Below are positions 1 to 7,597 of a stretch of DNA of 25,791 nt, piece after piece (the stretch's first letter is position 1; each line of letters begins with the position of its first letter). Source of the DNA: an uncultured Lachnospiraceae bacterium. Its GTDB lineage: Bacteria; Bacillota; Clostridia; Lachnospirales; Lachnospiraceae. Under the pieces are notes generated by a model, which had not been told where the DNA came from, did not search any database, and worked only from the letters and a program-made list of their open reading frames with translations. The translations under genes were made by a program, and so were the position numbers. Where the stretch lies: contig CAJTXP010000053.1 in NCBI GenBank assembly GCA_910583615.1, positions 1 through 25,791 of the forward strand, given 5' to 3'.

Positions 1-122
1 AGGGCCCGCTGGCGGCGCCGCATCCGGCGATCCTGAACGCAATCTACAACGCGACAGGCGCGCGTGTTACGAAGATCCCGGCAAGGCCGGAAGTCGTGAA
101 GGCGGCCATCGACGCACTGTAA
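1..122 (+). CDS. Molybdenum hydroxylase (xanthine dehydrogenase family) molybdopterin-binding subunit, C-terminal end only
   Basis: The window opens inside a reading frame that gives 39 residues before TAA at 120-122. The peptide contains HPAILNAIYNATGARV followed by TKIPARPEVV. This is the typical C-terminal tail of the large molybdopterin-binding subunit of xanthine dehydrogenase, aldehyde oxidoreductase and related hydroxylases (PAIxNAIYNATGxR, then a proline-rich stretch). The active-site domains lie outside the window, so the substrate cannot be told. The XdhC-type maturation gene at 1590 supports the assignment. Family recognition rests on a short tail only. Confidence 0.72.
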   Translation, partial: GPLAAPHPAILNAIYNATGARVTKIPARPEVVKAAIDAL

Positions 123-166
123 GATATACCGTTTACAGGAAGTATCAACCATGGAATGTTTCCGTG

Positions 167-189
167 TCAGGGGTGGCAGTCACCCCTGA
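167..189 (+). other. Stem-loop in the gap between the hydroxylase and alcohol dehydrogenase genes
   Basis: TCAGGGGTG (167-175) pairs perfectly with CACCCCTGA (181-189) around a 5-nt loop, and flanking CCG/CGG can extend the stem past a 2-nt bulge. No U-run follows; the next bases are purine-rich. It may be a processing or stability hairpin or a poor terminator. The rest of 123-271 is AT-rich and leads to the strong AAGGGGG ribosome site at about 255-262; I see no clear promoter there. Confidence 0.45.
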
Positions 190-271
190 CGGCAGAAACA
201 AAGGGGGAAATACAGGGTTAATTATAAAGGTTCCAAAATAATATTTTAAATCATATAAGGGGGTACAATTA

Positions 272-1489
272 ATGGCACGTTTTACATTACCGAGAGACGT
301 ATATCATGGACCGGGAGCTCTGGAGGCTCTGAAGACTCTGGACGGCAAAAAAGCAATGGTCTGCGTAGGAGGCGGCTCCATGAAGCGCTTCGGTTTCCTT
401 GACAAGGTGACGGATTACCTGAAGGAAGCAGGCATGGAAGTGAAACTGTTCGAAGGCATCGAGCCCGATCCTTCCGTTGATACGGTTATGAAGGGCGCGG
501 AAGTCATGAGAGAGTTCCAGCCTGACTGGATCGTGGCAATCGGCGGCGGATCTCCCATCGACGCCACCAAGGCCATGTGGATCAAATACGAGTATCCGGA
601 TGTAACGTTTGAGGATATGTGCAAGGTATTCGGACTTCCGAAGCTTCGTACCAAAGCTCATTTCTGCGCAATCTCCTCCACGTCCGGTACCGGAACCGAG
701 GTTACCGCATTCGCAGTCATCACGGATTATGAGAAGGGGATCAAGTATCCGCTGGCTGACTTCGAGATTACGCCCGACGTGGCGATCGTAGATCCGGCTC
801 TGGCAGAGACCATGCCGAAGAAACTGGTGGCTCATACCGGTATGGATGCAATTACTCATTCCATCGAGGCATATGTATCCACTGCAAACTGCAACTACAC
901 GGATGCGCTGGCGCTCCATTCCATCAAGATGATCCAGGATAATCTGGTAGGCTCCTTCAATGAGGATATGGGAAAGAGAGCAACCATGCACGACGCACAG
1001 TGTATGGCGGGTATGGCGTTCTCCAACGCGCTTCTCGGTATCGTACACTCCATGGCACACAAGACCGGCGCGGTCTTTGCAGACCAGGGCGCACACATCA
1101 TCCACGGTGCAGCGAATGCCATGTATCTGCCGAAGGTTATCGCATTCAACGCGAAGGATCCGGTTGCGAAACAGCGCTACGGCGTGATCGCGGACTTCAT
1201 GGGCCTTGGCGGAAGCAGTGACGACGAGAAGGTGGACCTGCTGATCAAGTGCCTGCGGAAGATGAACGACGATCTGAATATTCCGCACTGTATCAAGAAC
1301 TACGGCAAAGACAGCTATCCGACCGAGCAGGGCTTCGTACCGGAGAACATTTTCCTTGAGAGACTGCCGGAGATCGCAAAGAATGCGATTCTGGATGCAT
1401 GTACCGGCTCCAATCCGCGTCAGCCCAGCCAGGAAGAGATGGAAAAACTCCTGAAATGCTGCTATTATGATACAGAAGTAGATTTCTAA
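272..1489 (+). CDS. Iron-containing alcohol dehydrogenase
   Basis: A 405-residue NAD(P)-dependent group III (iron-type) alcohol dehydrogenase, predicted to interconvert a primary alcohol or diol with its aldehyde in the cytoplasm. Visible hallmarks are the dinucleotide-binding motif GGGSPIDATK (91-100), SGTGTEVT (138-145), and the metal ligands expected for the family: D192 and H196 in MDAITHSIEA, H263 in HSMAHK and H278 in IIHGAANA. Length is normal for the family. The ATG is preceded by AAGGGGG about 9 bases upstream. It lies between a molybdenum hydroxylase and an XdhC-type gene, so a role in the same catabolic route is possible. The substrate cannot be predicted from sequence. Confidence 0.93.
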   Translation: MARFTLPRDVYHGPGALEALKTLDGKKAMVCVGGGSMKRFGFLDKVTDYLKEAGMEVKLFEGIEPDPSVDTVMKGAEVMREFQPDWIVAIGGGSPIDATKAMWIKYEYPDVTFEDMCKVFGLPKLRTKAHFCAISSTSGTGTEVTAFAVITDYEKGIKYPLADFEITPDVAIVDPALAETMPKKLVAHTGMDAITHSIEAYVSTANCNYTDALALHSIKMIQDNLVGSFNEDMGKRATMHDAQCMAGMAFSNALLGIVHSMAHKTGAVFADQGAHIIHGAANAMYLPKVIAFNAKDPVAKQRYGVIADFMGLGGSSDDEKVDLLIKCLRKMNDDLNIPHCIKNYGKDSYPTEQGFVPENIFLERLPEIAKNAILDACTGSNPRQPSQEEMEKLLKCCYYDTEVDF

Positions 1490-1511
1490 GAGTTTCCCAG
1501 AAAGAAGCGCT

Positions 1512-1541
1512 GTACCTGCTGTCTGAATAGACGGCAGGTAC
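1512..1541 (+). terminator. Hairpin after the alcohol dehydrogenase gene, weak terminator candidate
   Basis: GTACCTGC (1512-1519) pairs with GCAGGTAC (1534-1541). The stem continues inward through a T-G wobble and GTCT/AGAC to a GAAT loop, giving 13 paired positions. Only three T follow, so termination would be inefficient. Partial read-through into the XdhC-type gene 48 bases downstream is plausible. Confidence 0.45.
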
Positions 1542-1589
1542 TTTGCCGATGGGGACGCACAGATTGAATGAACCCGGGAGGAATACAAA

Positions 1590-2612
1590 ATGAAACAGGA
1601 ATTGCTGCAATCGATCGTACGAACACTGGAAGATGAGAAGACATTGATGATTGTCTGTGTCCTGGCAAGTTCCGGTTCCACGCCGCGGGGTTCCGGCGCC
1701 ACCATGCTGGTGTTCGAAGACGGTCATACGGAAGGGACCATTGGCGGCGGGGCGGTGGAACATGCCGCAGAGCTGCATGCCAGAGAGCTTTTGCAGAACC
1801 ATTCATCCGATACGGTGGGCTATTGCCTGAACAAAAATGACGTGGCGGATCTGGGCATGATCTGCGGCGGTGATGTGACCGTGTACTTCCAGTATCTGCA
1901 TGGACAGGAGCAGCTTCCGCTGTTTTCTTATCTGAAGGAAGCCTGTGAGCGGAACCGGAGATCGTGGCTGATCCGGAAGATCGAGAACCGGACGGTTACG
2001 TCCATGGGTATCTATGACCGGGAAGGGCTGCATTTTGGTGACGGGATCGATGAGGACAGCCTGCAGAAGCTGATCCGGCCGGGAGCTGTCTATCTGAAAG
2101 GGGAACCTTCCTATTATGCAGAACCTGTTGCGGAATCCGGGTTTGTCTATGTGTTTGGAGGCGGCCATGTTTCAAAGGAACTGGTTCCCATGCTGGCTCA
2201 TGTACATTTCCCGGTGATCGTGTTTGAAGACCGGGAGGCTTTCGCAGACCCGGCACTGTTCCCAGGGGCGTATCAGGTGATCCTGGGTGATTTCAAAAAT
2301 ATCGAAGCTTCTGTTACTTTAACAGAAGAAGATTATGTGGTGATCATGACACGTGGGCATCAGGCGGATTTTGAAGTACTTGCTCAGTGTCTGAAACATC
2401 CGCTCAGCTATATTGGCTGTATCGGAAGCCGCAGCAAGATCGCGGCGACCAGGCAGCGTCTGATCGGACTTGGGTATCCGGAAAACTGTTATGACAGAGT
2501 CCATTCTCCCATCGGTATAGATATTAAGGGAGAGACGCCGGAGGAGATCGCAGTGAGTATTACTGCGGAGCTGATTCTTCACAGAGCATCGTTGAATCCG
2601 GATATCTCATAA
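1590..2612 (+). CDS. xdhC: XdhC/CoxI family molybdoenzyme maturation protein
   Basis: A 340-residue two-domain protein. The N-terminal XdhC/CoxI domain (about 15-100) shows SSGSTPRGSGATM, the glycine-rich TIGGGAVEH and the characteristic GMICGGDVTV (89-97). The C-terminal Rossmann domain (about 185-335) begins with YVFGGGHVSKEL and contains MTRGHQAD and IGCIGSRSK. Known members bind molybdenum cofactor and help insert or sulfurate it in xanthine dehydrogenase-type enzymes, which fits the hydroxylase whose end is at 1-122. GGGAGG lies about 9 bases before the ATG. The exact target enzyme and the family branch are not certain. Confidence 0.87.
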   Translation: MKQELLQSIVRTLEDEKTLMIVCVLASSGSTPRGSGATMLVFEDGHTEGTIGGGAVEHAAELHARELLQNHSSDTVGYCLNKNDVADLGMICGGDVTVYFQYLHGQEQLPLFSYLKEACERNRRSWLIRKIENRTVTSMGIYDREGLHFGDGIDEDSLQKLIRPGAVYLKGEPSYYAEPVAESGFVYVFGGGHVSKELVPMLAHVHFPVIVFEDREAFADPALFPGAYQVILGDFKNIEASVTLTEEDYVVIMTRGHQADFEVLAQCLKHPLSYIGCIGSRSKIAATRQRLIGLGYPENCYDRVHSPIGIDIKGETPEEIAVSITAELILHRASLNPDIS

Positions 2613-2654
2613 ATTTGGCAACTATCGTTTTTCGTTCCTATATGTTTGTGCAGG

Positions 2655-2680
2655 GCAGGAATCCGCAGCTGGGTTCCTGC
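2655..2680 (+). terminator. Hairpin downstream of the XdhC-type gene, weak terminator candidate
   Basis: GCAGGAA (2655-2661) pairs with TTCCTGC (2674-2680), with a further T-G wobble and CC/GG inside, around a GCAGCT loop. TTTG follows, so the U-run is short. It sits 43 bases after the stop codon and ahead of the promoter for the next gene. Confidence 0.45.
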
Positions 2681-2711
2681 TTTGTATGTGGGGGAAGAGC
2701 GGTGAAAAAGA

Positions 2712-2740
2712 TTGCGTTTCCAGGAGGGATATTGTAAGAT
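2712..2740 (+). promoter_or_regulatory. Sigma-A type promoter for the cysteine hydrolase gene
   Basis: TTGCGT (2712-2717), a 17-base spacer and TAAGAT (2735-2740). The predicted start lies about 75 bases ahead of the GTG start codon at 2821. Assignment is by pattern only. Confidence 0.45.
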
Positions 2741-2820
2741 AGGAAGCAGAAGTAAATGAGAACTGTATATGTGCCGGATCCGGTTCTGGAGTATACAGGA
2801 TGGAATGAGGAGGAGACATC

Positions 2821-3348
2821 GTGCAGGATATTTTAATTGTAGTGGATATGCAGAATGATTTTATTGACGGAGCGCTGGGGACGAAAGAAGCAGTGGCCAT
2901 CGTACCGAAAGTAAAGCAGAAGATCAGAGATTTTCGGGGGCGGATCCTGTTTACGCGCGACACCCATGGGGAAGACTATATGGATACGCAGGAAGGGCAC
3001 AAGCTTCCGGTTCCCCATTGTATCAAAGGGACGGACGGATGGCAGATCAGTGCAGAGCTTGAGGATCTCTGTCGGGAGGCCCCCATTGACAAGGTGACTT
3101 TCGGCTCTTCAGAACTGGGGGCGCTGCTTCAGGAAGCGGAGCGGAAGGAACATGTGGAGAGCATTACGCTGATCGGGCTCTGTACAGATATCTGCGTCAT
3201 CTCCAATGCGCTTCTTGCCAAAGCGTTTCTCCCGGAAGCGCAGATCGTCGTGGATGCTTCCTGCTGCGCCGGTGTGACGCCTGCAAGTCATAAAAATGCG
3301 CTGGAGGCCATGAAAGTGTGCCAGATCCAGGTGGAGAATGAAGCATAG
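2821..3348 (+). CDS. Isochorismatase/nicotinamidase-like cysteine hydrolase
   Basis: A 175-residue cysteine hydrolase. The family catalytic triad is visible as D9 (IVVDMQNDF), K91 (DKVTFGS) and C125 (GLCTDICV). D47, H49 and H66 are in positions that bind metal in nicotinamidases. This points to an amidase such as nicotinamidase (NAD salvage), but isochorismatase-like proteins cover several amide and ester substrates. The GTG start at 2821 is chosen because AGGAGGAG precedes it at the right distance and the conserved beta strand begins straight away. It is a single gene with its own promoter and a bidirectional terminator behind it. Confidence 0.88.
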   Translation: MQDILIVVDMQNDFIDGALGTKEAVAIVPKVKQKIRDFRGRILFTRDTHGEDYMDTQEGHKLPVPHCIKGTDGWQISAELEDLCREAPIDKVTFGSSELGALLQEAERKEHVESITLIGLCTDICVISNALLAKAFLPEAQIVVDASCCAGVTPASHKNALEAMKVCQIQVENEA

Positions 3349-3391
3349 TATTATAATGGGAACTGTTTTTTGAAAATTTTAAAAATGTGAT

Positions 3392-3420
3392 AAGGGACGC
3401 CGGATATTCCGGCGTCCCTT
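3392..3420. terminator. Bidirectional terminator between convergent genes
   Basis: AAGGGACGCCGGA (3392-3404) and TCCGGCGTCCCTT (3408-3420) form a perfect 13-bp stem with a TAT loop. It sits between the converging hydrolase gene (+) and folate transporter gene (-). The minus-strand exit is followed by ATCACATTTTTAAAATTTTC, which is the more U-rich side. Confidence 0.75.
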
Positions 3421-3444
3421 GTGTGTCTGGGAGTTATAAAAAAG

Positions 3445-3999
3445 TTATCTGTGTGCAGGCAGCGCCACACGGATGATTCTCTGGAACGCTTCAATAAATA
3501 TGTAGACGATCACAATGTTTACAAAGAAATTCAACGTACATTTGATCAGTCTGCTGGTCAGCAGCACCTGGAGCGGAGTTCCGTACATCAGATACAGCCA
3601 CAGGGATGTGAGAGTGATGCTGATCAGATACTCCACAAATGCGCATCCTGCCGCACGGAATTTGGTCGCTCTGGACTTGTAGAGGATCAGGCCGCACAGT
3701 GCGCCTACCAGAGCGTAACTTAAGGAAAAGCCGGGGAAATAGGCAAATCCGCGAACCAGGCAGTTCAGCATGTCCCCAAGAAATCCGACTGCAAAACCCA
3801 TGACCGGTCCGCCGACCATTCCGGCCGCAATAAATGCAAGAAATCCGATCCGGATCTCCAGTGTGGGGGAGAGTACGATGTTGCAGAAGGACAGAACCAC
3901 ATAGAGCGCGATCAGCAGGCCGCACATGCAGAGATTCGGAACCTTCCGAAGGTTGTCAAGCTGGCTCTTTAGATTCAGAGCTTCTTTTGAAATCTGCAT
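3445..3999 (-). CDS. folT: Folate-family ECF transporter S component (FolT-like)
   Basis: A 184-residue integral membrane protein with about six hydrophobic segments. It resembles substrate-binding S components of energy-coupling factor transporters of the folate group (for example LEIRIGFLAFIAAGM, then GPVMGFAVGFLGDMLN). The ATG at 3999 is preferred over an upstream in-frame ATG at 4161, because GGAGGTG (4014-4008) precedes it and the upstream stretch is inside the THF riboswitch. No EcfA or EcfT gene is nearby, so it should share a genome-wide energizing module, as group II S components do. The riboswitch strongly supports folate as the substrate. Confidence 0.86.
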   Translation of the reverse strand: MQISKEALNLKSQLDNLRKVPNLCMCGLLIALYVVLSFCNIVLSPTLEIRIGFLAFIAAGMVGGPVMGFAVGFLGDMLNCLVRGFAYFPGFSLSYALVGALCGLILYKSRATKFRAAGCAFVEYLISITLTSLWLYLMYGTPLQVLLTSRLIKCTLNFFVNIVIVYIFIEAFQRIIRVALPAHR

Positions 4000-4136
4000 A
4001 AAAAATACACCTCCATAGATGAAATGCAGGATGGGAGGAGATTCCTTCCATGGCGAGGATAAATCCTCCGCTGAAATGATAAGTGACAAAACATAAATAA
4101 TATCTTTCAGGCACCACATCTGAGATGTACTCATAT

Positions 4137-4230
4137 GTAGCAACGGGTGCGAATCAAACATCGTAAACCCATGGGCTTTTCGTTCCGTGACAACTCCCCA
4201 TCCACGGACACTTAACGCGTAAGATTCTAC
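4137..4230 (-). promoter_or_regulatory. Tetrahydrofolate (THF) riboswitch upstream of folT
   Basis: Read on the minus strand from 4230, the element has closing stem GTAG/CTAC (4230-4227 with 4140-4137). Next come the conserved core ACGCGTTAAGTG, a hairpin CCGTG/CACGG, ACGAA, a hairpin AAGCCC/GGGTTT, and TTTGATTCGCA. This order and these conserved strings match the folT-type THF riboswitch that controls folate transport and synthesis genes in Firmicutes. Between it and the start codon, CTCCTCC (4040-4034) can pair with the GGAGG ribosome site (4014-4010), suggesting translational control. The switching mechanism is inference. Confidence 0.88.
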
Positions 4231-4254
4231 TTCGCTATTATTTACTTGTTTCTA

Positions 4255-4282
4255 AGTATAGCATATGTTTGAAAATATGCAA
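4255..4282 (-). promoter_or_regulatory. Promoter for the THF riboswitch and folT
   Basis: On the minus strand TTGCAT (4282-4277), a 16-base spacer and TATACT (4260-4255). The predicted transcript begins about 20 bases before the riboswitch closing stem. Confidence 0.65.
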
Positions 4283-4339
4283 GATACTATCGGTTTTTTT
4301 GGTAAAAATTTACTGAAAAATAATTGTGTTTGAAAAGGA

Positions 4340-4368
4340 TTGCAGGAAATAATCGGAGCCGTTATAAT
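4340..4368 (+). promoter_or_regulatory. Promoter for nudC
   Basis: TTGCAG (4340-4345), a 17-base spacer and a perfect TATAAT (4363-4368). Transcription should begin near 4375, about 55 bases before the nudC ATG. It is back to back with the folT promoter. Confidence 0.7.
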
Positions 4369-4430
4369 GAAAACAGATTCTTTCGTATGTTGAAGTTTCA
4401 AGGAATGACAGAAAAGCAGGGGAGAAAGAG

Positions 4431-5261
4431 ATGATACAGGACATTGCACCAAAGAAATATGACAACCATTACAGGGAACAGTTTCCGGAGCCGGGAGACT
4501 GGCTGCTGATCTATCGGAATGGAGACGCGCTGTGCCGTTTTGAGGAGGAGCAGATCTGTTTCCCAAGAGTGTGTGAGATCGATCAGGAAGAAAAGGAGAT
4601 GACCTATCTTTTTTCCATCAGCAGGGAACGGTTCTTTCTTCTGAAAAGTGAACTCGAAGAGAAGCCGGACGGTTATACATGGGAAAAGCCTCCGGTCTTC
4701 CGGAATGCAAAGCCGCAGTACCGCGGGTTTGCGGGAATCACCGGACAGCAGCTTGACGGGTGGTACCGGGCCAACCGGTTCTGCGGCTGCTGCGGGACGC
4801 CTATGATACCGGACCACGTGGAGCGGATGGTGCGCTGTGAGAAATGCGGCAATCTGGTATATCCGAAGATCTGCCCGGGGGTGATCGTGGCGGTGACGGA
4901 CGGGAACCGTCTGCTTCTGACCAAGTATGCCAACCGCCCCGGCGTAGTGAATTATGCGCTTGTGGCGGGATTTACCGAGGTGGGAGAGACTCTGGAAGAG
5001 ACAGTCCAGAGGGAAGTTATGGAAGAGGTGGGCCTGCGGGTAAAAAATATCCGGTATTACAAGAGTCAGCCCTGGTCTTTCTCCTCTACGCTGCTCTGCG
5101 GCTTTGTATGTGATGTGGACGGCAGTACGGATATTACGCTGGACCGGTCGGAGCTTGCCCTGGCGGAATGGTTTGAACGGGAGGACATCCCTCTGGAGGA
5201 TGACGGCGTCAGTCTGACCAGAGAGATGATCGATCAGTTTAAGAACGGGAAGATCCGGTAG
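4431..5261 (+). CDS. nudC: NAD(H) diphosphatase NudC (Nudix hydrolase)
   Basis: A 276-residue protein with NudC architecture. It has an N-terminal domain, a zinc ribbon with C118 and C121 (FCGCCG) and C136 and C139 (CEKC), then the Nudix domain. The Nudix box runs from G180 to L202 with E186, R194-E195 and E198-E199 in place. The NADH-diphosphatase signature SQPWSFSS (212-219) follows the box, close to the consensus SQPWPFPxS. Members split NAD(H) to NMN(H) and AMP, and also remove NAD caps from RNA. The gene has its own promoter. Its last 23 bases overlap the 3' end of the opposite-strand WYL gene. Confidence 0.93.
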   Translation: MIQDIAPKKYDNHYREQFPEPGDWLLIYRNGDALCRFEEEQICFPRVCEIDQEEKEMTYLFSISRERFFLLKSELEEKPDGYTWEKPPVFRNAKPQYRGFAGITGQQLDGWYRANRFCGCCGTPMIPDHVERMVRCEKCGNLVYPKICPGVIVAVTDGNRLLLTKYANRPGVVNYALVAGFTEVGETLEETVQREVMEEVGLRVKNIRYYKSQPWSFSSTLLCGFVCDVDGSTDITLDRSELALAEWFEREDIPLEDDGVSLTREMIDQFKNGKIR

Positions 5262-6228
5262 ATGATAAAAGCTTCATCTGCCGTTTCAGTCGTTCTCTGA
5301 CCTGTGCAAGAAAGTGTTCAGGCCCTGTTACCTGAACAGCAGGTCCGAAAGAAAGTACTTCAATGAGGAGCTCGGTCTCCATGGAACTGTTATAGTAGAT
5401 GAGGCATTCCCAGGTGCTCTCATCTATTTTTCTGGTCCGCTTTTCATAGTTGGCAAAATGGAGCATGGTGCGTTCCAGAGCATTTCTCCGGTTTTTGATC
5501 AGAAGACGAACCGGTTCATGATAGTAGGATTTTCGGATCACCTTTTCAAAATCGAAGTCTTCCCTGTCATATTGGGGGAGGAGGCGCGTTTCCGTGATGC
5601 CGCACAGATTGATGATACGGATATAGATGGAATGCCGTTCGTTTTCCGGGACTGCCAGAAGGCGGAAACGGTCATTTTTGGCGGAGTATTCCAGCTTTAA
5701 GGGAAGATAGTGGTGTGTGATCCGGTTTCCTTTCATGGACTGGTAAGTAATATGGACATACTGACGCCGGGGAATTGCTGTGAGCAGCGTTCGGAAATGC
5801 TGACGGTATGCCGGATCCGTGTAATCATCCCCGCCTTCGTAGCGGTCATAACAACGGAAGTCGCCTGGATTCCAGAGAAGTTCGGCATCTTTGACGTACG
5901 GTTCCAGTACCTGAAGTTCTTCTTCTGTAAAAAACAGGCGGAATCGTTCGTCCTGTATGAGGCTTTTAAGCCAGGAACGCTGAAGCAGAGTGAACGGCAT
6001 GGCGCTTAAGCCGGAAGTCCGGCTTCTCCAGGAATCCCCCTCGGAAGACAGAAGCTTCCATTCTCCATTCAGGAGCTTTGGAAGGATGTAGAGGCTGCTT
6101 TCTGCAAACCCCATGTCTGAGCAGATCTGGTTGATATGTTTTTTTGTGACCGGATTTTTTTCTGCTTCTTTTAAAATCTGTTCAACGATCTGATAATAAC
6201 AGCTGTAGATTTCGGAAAACAGTTCCAT
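5239..6228 (-). CDS. WYL-domain transcriptional regulator, downstream gene of a pair
   Basis: A 329-residue protein. The middle (about 153-218) fits a WYL ligand-sensing domain (YVHITYQSMKGNRITHHYLP, then the RFRLLAV strand). The end (about 237-320) fits the WCX extension, including VLSFGPAVQVTGPEHFLAQV. The N-terminal ~120 residues are helical, but I cannot assign a clear helix-turn-helix. It follows the other WYL gene by 5 bases, so the two are co-transcribed. Its stop overlaps the 3' end of nudC on the other strand. WYL proteins usually regulate transcription in response to nucleotides or other ligands; no target is evident. Confidence 0.78.
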   Translation of the reverse strand: MELFSEIYSCYYQIVEQILKEAEKNPVTKKHINQICSDMGFAESSLYILPKLLNGEWKLLSSEGDSWRSRTSGLSAMPFTLLQRSWLKSLIQDERFRLFFTEEELQVLEPYVKDAELLWNPGDFRCYDRYEGGDDYTDPAYRQHFRTLLTAIPRRQYVHITYQSMKGNRITHHYLPLKLEYSAKNDRFRLLAVPENERHSIYIRIINLCGITETRLLPQYDREDFDFEKVIRKSYYHEPVRLLIKNRRNALERTMLHFANYEKRTRKIDESTWECLIYYNSSMETELLIEVLSFGPAVQVTGPEHFLAQVRERLKRQMKLLSSTGSSRS

Positions 6229-6233
6229 AAGTA

Positions 6234-7499
6234 TCAGCGCTCCGTTTCTTCTGACAAAATATCAGAAAGACCGTACATAGCGGCCATCTCTTTCAGGTCA
6301 TGGTAGAATTTTCGCCTGAGGAAGAGGCTGCTGCTTTCGAAAGAAAGAATTCTGCCAATGAAGGTTTTGATCCATGGCATGAGTTCATTGCCGTCAAAAA
6401 CAGTGATTTCGTAAGACCAGATATCCGGTTCCACACGTGTGACAGTTCCTCCTCTTCCTTCGCGTTCCAGACGGCGGATGATATAGTCTTCAGGACCTTC
6501 CCGGACAGAGAGGGTCAGCCGGATGGTGTCCGTTCCGTGACTGGCGCCGAAGGACACTCCGAAACAGAAGGGAAGATTGTCTTTCAGCCTGTCTTTAAAA
6601 TGTGCATAATCGGTAAAGGGTTCCAGAAGCGCGGCTTTCTGGATCTGATCCAGCCGCAGCGTGGAAAACCTCCGGTTATCAGGCTGATAACCGCACAGGA
6701 ATCTCCGTCCGGTCCGGGTGCTTACAAAAATCTGCAGAGGAACAATGAAGATTTTTTCCTCCTGCGTATGTACGGTTTTGTTACTCCGGTTGTGAAGCTG
6801 TATCATGCGCTGCTCATGGATCGCTTTCATGAGGATAAACAGGATATCATCTTCCAGAGTGAATCCGTAATATCCATGCTTGACCAGAAAGATATCGTTG
6901 ACTGCGGACTGGCTGTCCATAATAGTGCTTCCGATAAAGCCGAAAGGTGCAGCCAGCTGGCAGAAGCAGACGGCCTTCAGTAGTTTCGGGAGGATACCGG
7001 GAATGACATATGCCGGTTCCGGATTCATGGAATAAAAGAGTCTCCGGTTTTTTCTGCCGGAAGCAAGGATTCCTTCCTTCACGTATTCATTTGCTTTTTT
7101 TCGCACCAGCTGTGTCTCAAACAGAACTCCGTATTCCTCCATGATCCGGTCCGTGAGTTCGTCAGCGGTATAAGATGCCCCGTGTTTGAGAAGGTCCAGA
7201 AAGAAAAAATGGAGCATGATGTCATTATCGGTGAAGCTTTTGGATTTCCAGACCCGATAGAGAGGATTGGTGCCAAGCAGGTTGCTGTCCAGTGCCAGAG
7301 AGACGGTTTTTCCCTGCAGTCCGTATTCCGTTCGTATGTATTCGGACAGCCAGGATTCGATTCTTCGTCTCTCATTGTCATAGGTTCGGCCGCTTTTTGT
7401 GGAAAAATCATCTCTGGATTTAAAACCGTAGATCAGAAAATCACGGACATAATTCCTGCTCTTCTGAAAAGATTTGATCAGTTCCTGAAATTCAGACAT
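6234..7499 (-). CDS. WYL-domain transcriptional regulator, upstream gene of a pair
   Basis: A 421-residue protein. The N-terminal half contains a likely winged-helix region around 95-160 (SYTADELTDRIMEEYGVLF, then QLVRKKANEYVKEGIL). The WYL-like domain lies around 225-295 (MIQLHNRSN, then IFIVPLQIFVSTRTGRRFLCGY and RFSTLRLDQI), followed by a C-terminal WCX-like part. The ATG at 7499 is preceded on its strand by GAGGAGAGG. It is the first gene of the WYL pair and is divergent from the penicillin-binding protein gene, with the long inverted repeat between them. The regulated genes are unknown. Confidence 0.75.
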   Translation of the reverse strand: MSEFQELIKSFQKSRNYVRDFLIYGFKSRDDFSTKSGRTYDNERRRIESWLSEYIRTEYGLQGKTVSLALDSNLLGTNPLYRVWKSKSFTDNDIMLHFFFLDLLKHGASYTADELTDRIMEEYGVLFETQLVRKKANEYVKEGILASGRKNRRLFYSMNPEPAYVIPGILPKLLKAVCFCQLAAPFGFIGSTIMDSQSAVNDIFLVKHGYYGFTLEDDILFILMKAIHEQRMIQLHNRSNKTVHTQEEKIFIVPLQIFVSTRTGRRFLCGYQPDNRRFSTLRLDQIQKAALLEPFTDYAHFKDRLKDNLPFCFGVSFGASHGTDTIRLTLSVREGPEDYIIRRLEREGRGGTVTRVEPDIWSYEITVFDGNELMPWIKTFIGRILSFESSSLFLRRKFYHDLKEMAAMYGLSDILSEETER

Positions 7500-7597
7500 G
7501 GCGCTTCCTCTCCTCTGCAGCTCTTTGCATTGATTATACTCTGGATCCGGGATAAATTCAATTCCGATTCAGGTTTTACGCGTGGGGGAGGCCGGGT

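Noticed and set aside
287..1705. A 472-codon minus-strand frame opposite the alcohol dehydrogenase gene
   Set aside because: It is the antisense shadow of the well-supported plus-strand dehydrogenase, rich in Arg, His and Cys without a family pattern, and it runs across the next gene start.
4000..4161. A longer folT start at 4161
   Set aside because: It lies within the THF riboswitch and lacks a ribosome site; ATG 3999 has GGAGGTG in place and starts the family domain.
7500..7597. A target-site duplication flanking the long inverted repeat
   Set aside because: The bases just outside the two arms (GGCCGGGT on the left, CAGGAACA on the right) do not form a convincing direct repeat.
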